Positions 1-6,408 of a stretch of DNA of 7,077 nt are shown in pieces (position 1 is the first letter of the stretch; every line of letters starts with the position of its first letter). Source of the stretch: Mucilaginibacter sp. Its GTDB lineage: Bacteria > Bacteroidota > Bacteroidia > Sphingobacteriales > Sphingobacteriaceae. The stretch covers positions 1 through 7,077 of the forward strand of contig JAQBNY010000149.1 of the NCBI GenBank assembly GCA_028288315.1. Reading direction: 5' to 3'. Position numbers and translations under genes: made by a program. The notes beneath the pieces were generated by a model that did not search any database, was not told the origin of the DNA, and was given only the letters and a program-made list of their open reading frames with translations.

Positions 1-72
1 ATCAAGCAAATAAATTTCATCCTCCATAATAAACCGGAAGGCATAAGGATTATCAACTTTCATATTTAACAT
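1..72 (-). CDS. Unrecognised protein, N-terminus only (partial, runs off left edge)
   Basis: An open minus-strand frame reaches the window edge without a stop and gives about 24 residues, beginning MLNMKVDNPYAFRF and continuing with an acidic MEDE segment. Two in-frame ATGs compete: 70-72 and 61-63. I favour 72 because a TAnnTTTG promoter-like box lies 8 bases upstream and the bases just before this ATG are A-rich, as is common in Bacteroidota; 63 remains possible. There is no signal peptide or membrane segment in the visible part, so a cytoplasmic protein is likely. I do not recognise the family from so few residues. The gene diverges from surA across a gap of about 140 bp. Confidence 0.5.
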   Translation of the reverse strand, partial: MLNMKVDNPYAFRFIMEDEIYLLD

Positions 73-80
73 TTTTTAAC

Positions 81-88
81 CAAAAGTA
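81..88 (-). promoter_or_regulatory. Candidate Bacteroidota -7 box (TACTTTTG)
   Basis: Read on the minus strand, these bases are TACTTTTG, a full match to the Bacteroidota -7 consensus TAnnTTTG. The box ends 8 bases before the ATG at 72, so transcription would begin almost at the start codon. No TTTG -33 element is visible at the expected distance, which weakens the call. Confidence 0.35.
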
Positions 89-214
89 AGCAAACCAGTT
101 GAAGCATTATCAGCATATTCGCACTACAGGTTAATTATACATTATTATTAATAAATTTTACCGAAATTTGCATTTTTAACGGACTAATATCAGTATTATT
201 ATTTCAATAAATTC

Positions 215-1600
215 ATGAGAAAATTAGGGTTATCCATTCTAAATATTTTACTGGTCCTGTCTGTTGCTCACGCCCAGGAAAAACGTACAATTGATAAAAT
301 TGCTGCTGTTGTTGGTGCAAGTGTTATACTGCAATCAGATATTGAGCTTGAATACGCGCAATACCTGGTAAGCGGCCAACAGCCCAATCCAGCTTTTAAA
401 TGCATTATCTTACAAAATAAGCTTACCCAGAAACTATTGGCCCAACAAGCTATTATTGATAGTGTTACGGTTAAAGACGAAGAGGTTGATGCTGATATTG
501 AGCGCCGTATGCGTTCATTTATGCAACGTGCAGGTGGCCAGGAAAAACTGGAATCGTTTTTAGGTCGTTCGGTTATTCAGTACAAAGATGAAATTCGCCC
601 GGATATTAAGGAATCGTTAATTGCACAACGCATGAGGCAAAAGATCACCGAAAAGGTGAACACTACCCCGCAGGATGTAAAAAACTATTTTGAGGGATTA
701 AAAAAAGATAGCATTCGCTCATATAACAAAGAGGTTGAAGTTGGTGAAATAGTTTTCTCGCCAAAACTGAATAAAGAAGAAAAACAGTTTTACAAAGAAA
801 AGGCCGAGGAGCTAAGGGCACGTGTAAAAAAAGGCGAGGACTTTGCTACCATTGCCAGGTCATACTCGCAAGATCCACAGTCGGCTGTTGAAGGTGGCGA
901 CCTGGGATTTGCTGACCGTACTACTTATGTAAAAGAATTTGCCGCCAATGCTTTCAAATTAAAAACCGGCGAACTTTCTCCGGTTTTTGAAACAGATTTT
1001 GGTTTTCACTTTTTACAGGTTATAGAGCGCCGCGGCGAGCAGGTGCACGTGCGCCACGTATTAATTATACCCGCGCTTACCCAACCAAGCTTAGATAGGG
1101 CTAAAGCTACTGCCGATAGTGTTTACAAAGTAATGAAGGGTATGAAAAAGTTTGATTTCTCAAACGCAGCTTCTGTTTTCTCTGATGACAACGAGACCAA
1201 GTATAACGGTGGTATGATGCTGAATGCTGATAACGTACAAACCCGTTCAACTTACATTCCAACTGATAAGCTTGATCCACAGATTGCGCTTATTACCGAC
1301 ACCATGAAAGTTGGCCAGATATCACAGCCTCAGTTGTTTACTGATGCACAAACAGGTAAGAAAAGCTACAGGATTTTATATTTAAAATCTGTTACCGATG
1401 CACATAAAGCTAACCTTACACAAGATTTTGCCAAACTAAAAGATGAAGCTATGTCTGATAAGCTTAACCGCACAGTAAGCTTGTGGTTTGAAAAACGCAG
1501 AAAAGAAACTTTTATTAAAATTGACCCCGAATACCAAGCATGCCCGCCGTTAAAAGGTTGGATAACACCTACCACCACCGCGCAGGCTAACCCACAATAA
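215..1600 (+). CDS. surA: SurA-type periplasmic peptidyl-prolyl cis-trans isomerase/chaperone
   Basis: Periplasmic foldase that, by family knowledge, isomerises Xaa-Pro bonds and escorts unfolded outer-membrane proteins to the BAM machinery. Residues 1-20 form a signal peptide (MRKLG, hydrophobic core, AHA before Gln21). A SurA-N-like helical region follows (about 25-150), starting IDKIAAVVG and VILQSDIE, typical of SurA. The first PpiC/parvulin domain is about 173-272, with the family signature DFATIARSYSQD, GGDLGF and FGFHFLQV. A second, more diverged parvulin-like domain (about 276-393) starts VHVRHVLI and keeps the NGGMM turn. The length of 461 aa fits two-domain SurA (E. coli SurA is 428). 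The ATG at 215 is chosen because it gives the signal peptide directly. The stop is followed after 6 bp by the MoxR gene, implying one transcript. A paralogous parvulin rather than the strict SurA orthologue is possible, since Bacteroidota often carry several. Confidence 0.9.
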   Translation: MRKLGLSILNILLVLSVAHAQEKRTIDKIAAVVGASVILQSDIELEYAQYLVSGQQPNPAFKCIILQNKLTQKLLAQQAIIDSVTVKDEEVDADIERRMRSFMQRAGGQEKLESFLGRSVIQYKDEIRPDIKESLIAQRMRQKITEKVNTTPQDVKNYFEGLKKDSIRSYNKEVEVGEIVFSPKLNKEEKQFYKEKAEELRARVKKGEDFATIARSYSQDPQSAVEGGDLGFADRTTYVKEFAANAFKLKTGELSPVFETDFGFHFLQVIERRGEQVHVRHVLIIPALTQPSLDRAKATADSVYKVMKGMKKFDFSNAASVFSDDNETKYNGGMMLNADNVQTRSTYIPTDKLDPQIALITDTMKVGQISQPQLFTDAQTGKKSYRILYLKSVTDAHKANLTQDFAKLKDEAMSDKLNRTVSLWFEKRRKETFIKIDPEYQACPPLKGWITPTTTAQANPQ

Positions 1601-1606
1601 TTATAT

Positions 1607-2569
1607 ATGCAACACCACTCAGATGTAGAGGCTGCTGATGCACTTAAGCAAGCTTATCAGCAAATTCGTGCCGAGATTGGAAAGGTTATTATTGGCCAGG
1701 ACGAAGTAGTAAAGTTTGTACTGATATCTATTTTCAGTAACGGGCACTGCCTGTTGGTTGGCGTACCCGGCCTTGCAAAAACGCTGCTGGTACAAACGGT
1801 TGCACAAGTATTGGATCTTGATTTTAAACGCATACAATTTACGCCAGACCTTATGCCATCTGATATTATAGGATCAGAGATATTGGGCGAGGACCGTAAC
1901 TTTAAATTCATACCCGGCCCTGTTTTTTCAAACATTATCCTGGCCGATGAAATTAACCGTACCCCGCCAAAAACACAAGCTGCGCTTTTAGAAGCCATGC
2001 AGGAAAAAGCGGTTACTGCTGCGGGTGTTACCCACAAGCTGGCACAACCATTTTTTGTACTGGCTACCCAAAACCCAATTGAGCAGGAAGGTACTTACCC
2101 CCTGCCCGAAGCACAGCTGGATAGGTTTATGTTTAACGTAGCTTTAAATTACCCTTCTTTTAAAGAGGAATTGCAGGTGGTTAAAAATACAACCAGTACT
2201 AATCATGTAACCATAAATAAACAGCTAAACGCCGCGCAGATCATTTACTTTCAGCAATTGGTAAGAAATATACCGGTGGCAGATAATGTTTTGGAGTATG
2301 CAGTGAAGCTGGTATCAAAAACCAGGCCCGACAGTGAATTTGCAGGCCCACAGGTAAAACGCTTGTTAAACTGGGGTGCAGGCCCACGCGCATCACAATT
2401 CCTTATCCTGGGAGCTAAATGCCACGCTGTATTAAACGGAAAGTATTCTCCGGATATTGAGGATGTGCAGGCGGTAGCAAAACCTATACTAAGCCACCGC
2501 ATAGTAAGAAGCTACCACGCCGAGGCTGAAGGTCTTTCGGCTAATGCCATTATTGAGCAGTTATTTTAA
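1607..2569 (+). CDS. MoxR-family AAA+ ATPase
   Basis: Cytoplasmic AAA+ ATPase of the MoxR clade, whose members act as chaperones in maturing or activating metal- and VWA-domain-containing complexes. Visible motifs are Walker A GVPGLAKT (52-59), Walker B ILADEIN (111-117), sensor 1 ATQNP (153-157), the MoxR segment EGTYPLPEAQLDRF (161-174) with the arginine finger at Arg173, and sensor 2 GAGPRAS (257-263). The C-terminal lid ends SHRIVRSYHAE. The 320-aa length is normal and no key residue is missing. The start at 1607 lies 6 bp after the surA stop, with only an AT-rich TTATAT before it, so expression from the surA promoter is expected. Unlike many moxR loci, no DUF58 or VWA gene follows: the next feature is a terminator. 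The client is therefore unknown, and I give no gene symbol because the name moxR belongs to a different subfamily member. Confidence 0.95.
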   Translation: MQHHSDVEAADALKQAYQQIRAEIGKVIIGQDEVVKFVLISIFSNGHCLLVGVPGLAKTLLVQTVAQVLDLDFKRIQFTPDLMPSDIIGSEILGEDRNFKFIPGPVFSNIILADEINRTPPKTQAALLEAMQEKAVTAAGVTHKLAQPFFVLATQNPIEQEGTYPLPEAQLDRFMFNVALNYPSFKEELQVVKNTTSTNHVTINKQLNAAQIIYFQQLVRNIPVADNVLEYAVKLVSKTRPDSEFAGPQVKRLLNWGAGPRASQFLILGAKCHAVLNGKYSPDIEDVQAVAKPILSHRIVRSYHAEAEGLSANAIIEQLF

Positions 2570-2585
2570 AAATCAAAAGATTGGT

Positions 2586-2608
2586 AGAGACACAATATTT
2601 GTATCTCT
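2586..2608. repeat. Degenerate hairpin, possible dispersed REP-like repeat
   Basis: AGAGACACAA (2586-2595) and TTGTATCTCT (2599-2608) form a 10-bp inverted repeat with one mismatch and a 3-base spacer (TAT). The mismatch becomes a G-U wobble in a minus-strand transcript. It lies 16 bp after the moxR stop. The GTAGAGAC...GTCTCTAC style of hairpin resembles short palindromes that I recall as dispersed intergenic repeats in Sphingobacteriaceae; that link is from memory and unverified. Confidence 0.45.
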
Positions 2609-2622
2609 TGTAAAATAGATAA

Positions 2623-2661
2623 AAACAAAACGAGCCGCAAAATTTGCGGCTCGTTTTGTTT
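2623..2661. terminator. Bidirectional intrinsic terminator between convergent genes
   Basis: A perfect 19-bp inverted repeat has arms 2623-2641 and 2643-2661. Its core CGAGCCGCAAA pairs with TTTGCGGCTCG, and the flanks are A-rich on the left and T-rich on the right. Either transcript therefore ends in a GC-rich stem followed by a U-rich run. It sits between the moxR stop (2569, plus) and the stop of the secreted-protein gene (2682, minus), exactly where a shared terminator is needed. A small AT hairpin (2665-2670 with 2676-2681) adjoins it on the right. Confidence 0.9.
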
Positions 2662-2681
2662 AATGAATATCTTAAATATTC

Positions 2682-3560
2682 TTAGTTTTCTACTGTTGAG
2701 AACATTTCTACCAGAATGTTCCATTTGTGTTTGGCATCAATTTCCCAGATACGTACGTAGTTGTAATTATTTACCATATTACCCTTTTTTATACGGGCCT
2801 TGCCGTAGCTATAAGCCAAATCATTACTGCTTGAACGGCCTGCATTGGTTGTTTGAGCAGAAATGCTTATACCCTCGTTATCCAAAAACTTTAAAATTTT
2901 ATCAGGAGCAGTTATTGGCTCAAAACCCGGGAAATAGTAACGTGCCTCGGGGCTTAAAAATTCTTTATAAGCAGCCAGGGATGATAATTCTAATGAATGG
3001 TTCATTATATTATCATTATCCATTATAATTTTTTTACCATTAAAAAGCTCTTTACTTGCAGCCTTTTGTTTTAAAAGATCAGGTTCTTTAAAGTCTATTG
3101 GCATTACATGCTGTGGTTCGGGGTGTTGTATGCCCAGGTCTATAAGCAATTTAAACTTACCCTCAGCATCTAACCTCCAAACAGAAAGATAATCGCCGTA
3201 TACTTTATCATCTTCTGTTTTACCGTTCTGGTAAACATATGGGCCCGCTGTAAAACCAAGGTCGCCGTTGGCAGATATACGCGCAAGTTTTGGCTGCCAG
3301 GTTAATTTACCAGGCTGTTTATCAATAGAGCTGTAAAATTCAGTTATTTTAACTGCCTGCGGTTTAAATACTACGCCTTCAATATCGGCAACAGATAAAA
3401 AACCCTCTTTAATTCCTTTACGTTCAACTAATTTATTAAAATCTTCTTCGGCCTTTACTACCTTACTCACTTCAACTTTTGTTGTTGTTGTTGTTTGTGC
3501 TAAAACCGGGTTTATGAAACCTGCTGATAGGATAGCTGCAGCTACTATTAATTTTTTCAT
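2682..3560 (-). CDS. Secreted protein of unknown function with two NTF2-like (SnoaL/DUF4440-like) halves
   Basis: I do not recognise a specific function. With the start at 3560 the protein has 292 aa and opens with a clear signal peptide: MKK, hydrophobic core to residue 20, and VLA before Gln22, so it should be exported. An upstream in-frame ATG at 3611 would add 17 residues before the signal peptide and is less likely. After a Thr5 tract (22-27) there are two similar halves. Residues 100-142 (GDLGFTAGPYVYQN, then YLSVWRLDAEGKFKLLIDLG) match the pattern of 246-287 (NDLAYSYGKARIKK, then YVRIWEIDAKHKWNILVEMF). This strand pattern is typical of SnoaL/DUF4440 NTF2-like folds, seen in small-molecule-binding or enzymatic domains, which points to a tandem duplication. 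No catalytic residue can be assigned. The gene starts 89 bp downstream of the cysS stop on the same strand, with no clear promoter box, so read-through from cysS is possible. Its 3' end uses the shared terminator. Confidence 0.8.
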   Translation of the reverse strand: MKKLIVAAAILSAGFINPVLAQTTTTTKVEVSKVVKAEEDFNKLVERKGIKEGFLSVADIEGVVFKPQAVKITEFYSSIDKQPGKLTWQPKLARISANGDLGFTAGPYVYQNGKTEDDKVYGDYLSVWRLDAEGKFKLLIDLGIQHPEPQHVMPIDFKEPDLLKQKAASKELFNGKKIIMDNDNIMNHSLELSSLAAYKEFLSPEARYYFPGFEPITAPDKILKFLDNEGISISAQTTNAGRSSSNDLAYSYGKARIKKGNMVNNYNYVRIWEIDAKHKWNILVEMFSTVEN

Positions 3561-3578
3561 GTACGATGCAATAGATTT

Positions 3579-3623
3579 AGCGGGCATTATATTAATTATT
3601 TGATAAAGCAAGCATGCCCGGCT
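3579..3623 (-). other. Inverted repeat in the cysS-to-secreted-protein gap
   Basis: On the plus strand, AGCGGGCAT (3579-3587) pairs with ATGCCCGGCT (3614-3623) with one bulged G, around a 26-base AT-rich loop. In the minus transcript it would fold upstream of the ATG at 3560. No U-run follows the right-hand end, so it is not a convincing intrinsic terminator; it could be a leader hairpin, a processing site or chance. Confidence 0.3.
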
Positions 3624-3649
3624 TACCTTATACCTTTTTTAGTGTGTGT

Positions 3650-5140
3650 TTAAATTTTTACCCAATCGGTTGTTCCCTGTTTATTATCATTTAACTGGAA
3701 TCCAGCCTGCTTTAAACCTTCGCGTATCTTATCAGATGTAGCGTAGTCTTTATTTGCTTTGGCTTCGTTACGCAGCTTAACAATAAGTTCCATTAACTGC
3801 CCGGTGTCACCGCTTTCGTTATCATCATGCTTTAAACCTAAAACGTCAAAAAAGAAATCATTGTAGGTTTTCTTCATTCGTAAAAACGTTTCCGCTGATA
3901 TTTCTCCGGAATTGCGGCTATTGGTTGCAAACGAGTTTATCCACTTTGATAAATTACTCAATGCTTCTAACGTTTTGGGCGAATTAAAATTGTCATTCAT
4001 CCCCCGGTAGCAATCTTCACAAAATTCGTTAATCGCGGTATCTACTTCCGCTTCAACATTTACAATGGTGTTTTGTTCTAAAGTTGTCAATTTTTTGGCA
4101 GCTTCTGCAAGCTTCTTATAAAATATCTCTGCTGCCTCAATCGCTTCATTTGAAAAATCAACCGTGCTACGGTAGCTCGCCTGCATAAAAAAGAACCTTA
4201 CCACCATAGGGCTGTAGCCTTTTTTTAGCAAGGGATGCGTGCCCAAAAACAACTCATGCGGTAAAAAGCTATTACCCAATGATTTTGACATTTTTTGCCC
4301 GTTTGTAGTGAGCATATTGGTATGCAGCCAGTACGTTGCGGGGTTTTTACCGCAGCATGCTACACTTTGTGCTATCTCGTTTGTATGGTGCGTTGGCATC
4401 AAATCAATACCGCCGCCATGTATATCAAATTGCTGGCCCAGGTATTTATTACTCATGGCCGAGCACTCCAAATGCCAGCCCGGGAAACCTACTCCCCATG
4501 GCGATGGCCACTTCATTAAATGCTCAGGCTTGGCTTTTATCCAAAGGGCAAAATCAAGTTTACCATGCTTTTCGTGCTGTCCGCCTAAACTGCGGGTATT
4601 GTTTAGCATATCCTCCAGCTTACGGCCGTTAAGTATGCCGTAATCCTGCGTAGCATTATATTTTTCTACATCAAAATACACCGAACCATTCTCTTCGTAG
4701 GCATATCCTTTTGCAAGAATCTGTTTTACTAATTCTATCTGCTCAATTATATGCCCGGTAGCTGTAGGCTCAATACTTGGAGGTAAGGCATTAAATATCT
4801 GCATCACGTTATGAAAATCAACAGTGTATTTCTGTACAATTTCCATAGGCTCCAGCTGTGCTACTTTTGCCTTTTTTGATACTTTATCCTCACCCTCATC
4901 GCTATCGCCCTCCAAATGGCCGGCATCAGTAATATTACGCACATAGCGCACTTTATAGCCCAGGTGCAATAAATATCTGAAAATCAGATCGAAGGAAATA
5001 AATGTGCGGCAATTGCCTAAGTGTACATCGCTATATACGGTTGGACCGCAAACATACATACCCACATGCGGGGCATTAAGCGGTTTAAACTCTTCTTTTT
5101 TACGTGTTAAAGTATTGTAAACAAACAATTTTTGTTCCAT
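3650..5140 (-). CDS. cysS: Cysteinyl-tRNA synthetase
   Basis: Class I aminoacyl-tRNA synthetase that attaches cysteine to tRNA-Cys in the cytoplasm, an essential translation step. The 496-aa protein shows the family landmarks in order. MYVCGPTVY holds the first zinc ligand Cys31. The HIGH motif is present as HLGN (40-43). AGHLEGDSDEGEDKV lies at 73-87. GWHLECSAM carries zinc ligand Cys226, and HHTNE supplies His251 and Glu255, matching the Cys/Cys/His/Glu zinc site of E. coli CysRS. KMSKSLGN (283-290) is the ATP-binding loop. A helical anticodon-binding tail follows and ends TTDWVKI. Length and motifs are normal, so the enzyme should be active. The ATG at 5140 sits only 5 bases after a TAAGTTTG promoter-like box, suggesting its own, almost leaderless transcript. 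It lies 155 bp downstream of the phosphoesterase gene and upstream of the secreted NTF2-like protein on the same strand. Confidence 0.98.
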   Translation of the reverse strand: MEQKLFVYNTLTRKKEEFKPLNAPHVGMYVCGPTVYSDVHLGNCRTFISFDLIFRYLLHLGYKVRYVRNITDAGHLEGDSDEGEDKVSKKAKVAQLEPMEIVQKYTVDFHNVMQIFNALPPSIEPTATGHIIEQIELVKQILAKGYAYEENGSVYFDVEKYNATQDYGILNGRKLEDMLNNTRSLGGQHEKHGKLDFALWIKAKPEHLMKWPSPWGVGFPGWHLECSAMSNKYLGQQFDIHGGGIDLMPTHHTNEIAQSVACCGKNPATYWLHTNMLTTNGQKMSKSLGNSFLPHELFLGTHPLLKKGYSPMVVRFFFMQASYRSTVDFSNEAIEAAEIFYKKLAEAAKKLTTLEQNTIVNVEAEVDTAINEFCEDCYRGMNDNFNSPKTLEALSNLSKWINSFATNSRNSGEISAETFLRMKKTYNDFFFDVLGLKHDDNESGDTGQLMELIVKLRNEAKANKDYATSDKIREGLKQAGFQLNDNKQGTTDWVKI

Positions 5141-5145
5141 GTGCG

Positions 5146-5153
5146 CAAACTTA
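5146..5153 (-). promoter_or_regulatory. Candidate cysS promoter -7 box (TAAGTTTG)
   Basis: The minus strand reads TAAGTTTG, a full match to the Bacteroidota -7 element TAnnTTTG, followed by CGCAC and the cysS ATG. Transcription would then start at or within a few bases of the start codon. No TTTG-type -33 element is visible 17-23 bases upstream, where the DNA is A/T-rich. Confidence 0.5.
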
Positions 5154-5295
5154 CGATTTTTTAGATTTTAAGCTCATAGGCTATTGTGAATGGCTACTTT
5201 TGTATGACTTATTGATGAAATAAATAAGCAAATGTGTATTGCGGATCATATAAGGGTTGTTTTTGGCCTTATGGCAAACACACACGTGATCAATA

Positions 5296-6408
5296 TTAAT
5301 TTAATATAAGCTCGGTTTTTAGCGGATAATGGTCTGATAGTTTCTTTTGTATGATGCGGTAATCGTTCACACCAATTTGCGGACTAACCATTACATAATC
5401 TATCTGGTAATTTGGGAAATCGCCATTATAAGTACGGCCCAGGCCACTTCCCTTTTCACGGAAAGCATTCTTTAATCCTTTTTCCATTTGCGTAACTGCG
5501 AATGATGCAGGGGTGTCGTTAAAATCGCCAGATATAATGTATGGATAAGGACAGGTCTTGGCATGATCTTTTACTATAAAAACCTGCTCGCTCCTTTTAA
5601 GAAACGCGGTTTTAAGCTTACTGCCTAAACGCCTGGTAGCATGCATATCCGTTTTGCCTTTGTTTGATAAGCTGTCCAGATACTTGTAATCTTCCGGCTC
5701 AAAGTTTATTGATTGCAGGTGCACGCTGTACATGCGAAACTTAGCGCCATTCTTTTCCACATCAACATAAATACATTGATTACCGCTGTTGTTGTTGCTA
5801 AGTTTAATCCAGCCGTGGTTTAATATTTTATACTTAGAGAATATTGCCATCCCCATTGATTCATCAGGGCCTGTATTAAAAGGCTCATAATAGTATTCAC
5901 TGGTGTTCATAATCCTTTTCAACGAATCAATCGTGTCGTACTGTCCCCGCTTTCGGGTAAAAAACTCCTGCATACCAATAATATCGGGGTTTTGATCTTT
6001 TATAAGCTCCAGAAAATCGTGCTTGGTAGCTAAAGTGTTGTTTAAGCCGTATACCTTAAAGTTATGCACGTTATAGGTCATTAAGCTTAGCGTGTTTTTA
6101 TTAAGTGTATTGTCACTATCGGCTGGCAGTCTAAAGCCAATGTTGTTGGCTAATACATTGTATCCAATTGCAATGGTAATAACTGATAACAGCACATACC
6201 AGCTCTTACGCAATAGCCAATAGGCGGCCATAATTACAGCAGCTAATAAAAGCGGTGGGTAAGCCAGGCCAAAAAAAGCTGCAAACCAAAATTTTCGTGG
6301 GTCAACATATCCGGCTAAATAACTCAGTAAGAGGGCAAGGCAAAGCAGGCAATTCAGGTATAAAAGTATTTTATCAATAAAACTTAATCCCCGTTTTTTA
6401 GCTCTCAT
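5296..6408 (-). CDS. Membrane-anchored endonuclease/exonuclease/phosphatase-family protein
   Basis: Metal-dependent phosphoesterase of the EEP (DNase I-like) fold; the substrate cannot be told from sequence and could be DNA, a phospholipid or another phosphodiester/monoester. Three hydrophobic segments lie at about 14-34, 40-66 and 69-88, followed by the catalytic domain from about 106. Catalytic landmarks are all present: YNVHNF (Asn113), IIGMQEFF (Glu148, metal), MYSVHLQS (His230), SGDFND (Asp295, Asn297), QIDYVMVS (Asp337) and the terminal SDHYP (Asp359, His360). The basic start MRAKKRG and the Arg-Lys pair at 67-68 between segments two and three predict a cytoplasmic N-terminus and, after three crossings, a periplasmic catalytic domain; this topology is inference. 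The ATG overlaps the end of the rhomboid gene by 11 bp, which implies translational coupling in one operon. The 370-aa length fits membrane-bound EEP proteins of Bacteroidota. Confidence 0.92.
   Translation of the reverse strand: MRAKKRGLSFIDKILLYLNCLLCLALLLSYLAGYVDPRKFWFAAFFGLAYPPLLLAAVIMAAYWLLRKSWYVLLSVITIAIGYNVLANNIGFRLPADSDNTLNKNTLSLMTYNVHNFKVYGLNNTLATKHDFLELIKDQNPDIIGMQEFFTRKRGQYDTIDSLKRIMNTSEYYYEPFNTGPDESMGMAIFSKYKILNHGWIKLSNNNSGNQCIYVDVEKNGAKFRMYSVHLQSINFEPEDYKYLDSLSNKGKTDMHATRRLGSKLKTAFLKRSEQVFIVKDHAKTCPYPYIISGDFNDTPASFAVTQMEKGLKNAFREKGSGLGRTYNGDFPNYQIDYVMVSPQIGVNDYRIIQKKLSDHYPLKTELILN

Noticed and set aside
163..170. GAAATTTG as the surA promoter -7 box
   Set aside because: Only A and TTTG match TAnnTTTG, there is no -33 TTTG upstream, and the region is so AT-rich that such partial matches are expected by chance.
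1657..2037. Minus-strand open frame of 126 codons opposite moxR
   Set aside because: It mirrors the conserved Walker-motif region of the AAA+ gene; its composition is a shadow of that coding strand.
2663..3028. Plus-strand open frame of 121 codons
   Set aside because: It lies antisense within the secreted-protein gene, has no promoter or plausible protein character, and its start falls right on the edge of the terminator.
3590..3611. Upstream ATG (3611) as the start of the secreted protein
   Set aside because: It would put 17 non-hydrophobic residues ahead of a textbook signal peptide and overlaps an inverted repeat; the ATG at 3560 is better.
4239..4643. Several overlapping plus-strand open frames opposite cysS
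   Set aside because: They are antisense to the well-conserved catalytic core of CysRS and their translations look like random Cys/Pro-rich shadows.
5250..5272. ATAAGG...CCTTAT hairpin between the phosphoesterase gene and cysS
   Set aside because: A six-base stem with an 11-base loop and no following U-run is too weak to call a terminator or riboswitch.
5293..5307. ATATTAA-T-TTAATAT palindrome over the phosphoesterase stop codon
   Set aside because: It is pure A/T, lies within coding sequence and the stop codon, and such palindromes arise readily in AT-rich DNA.
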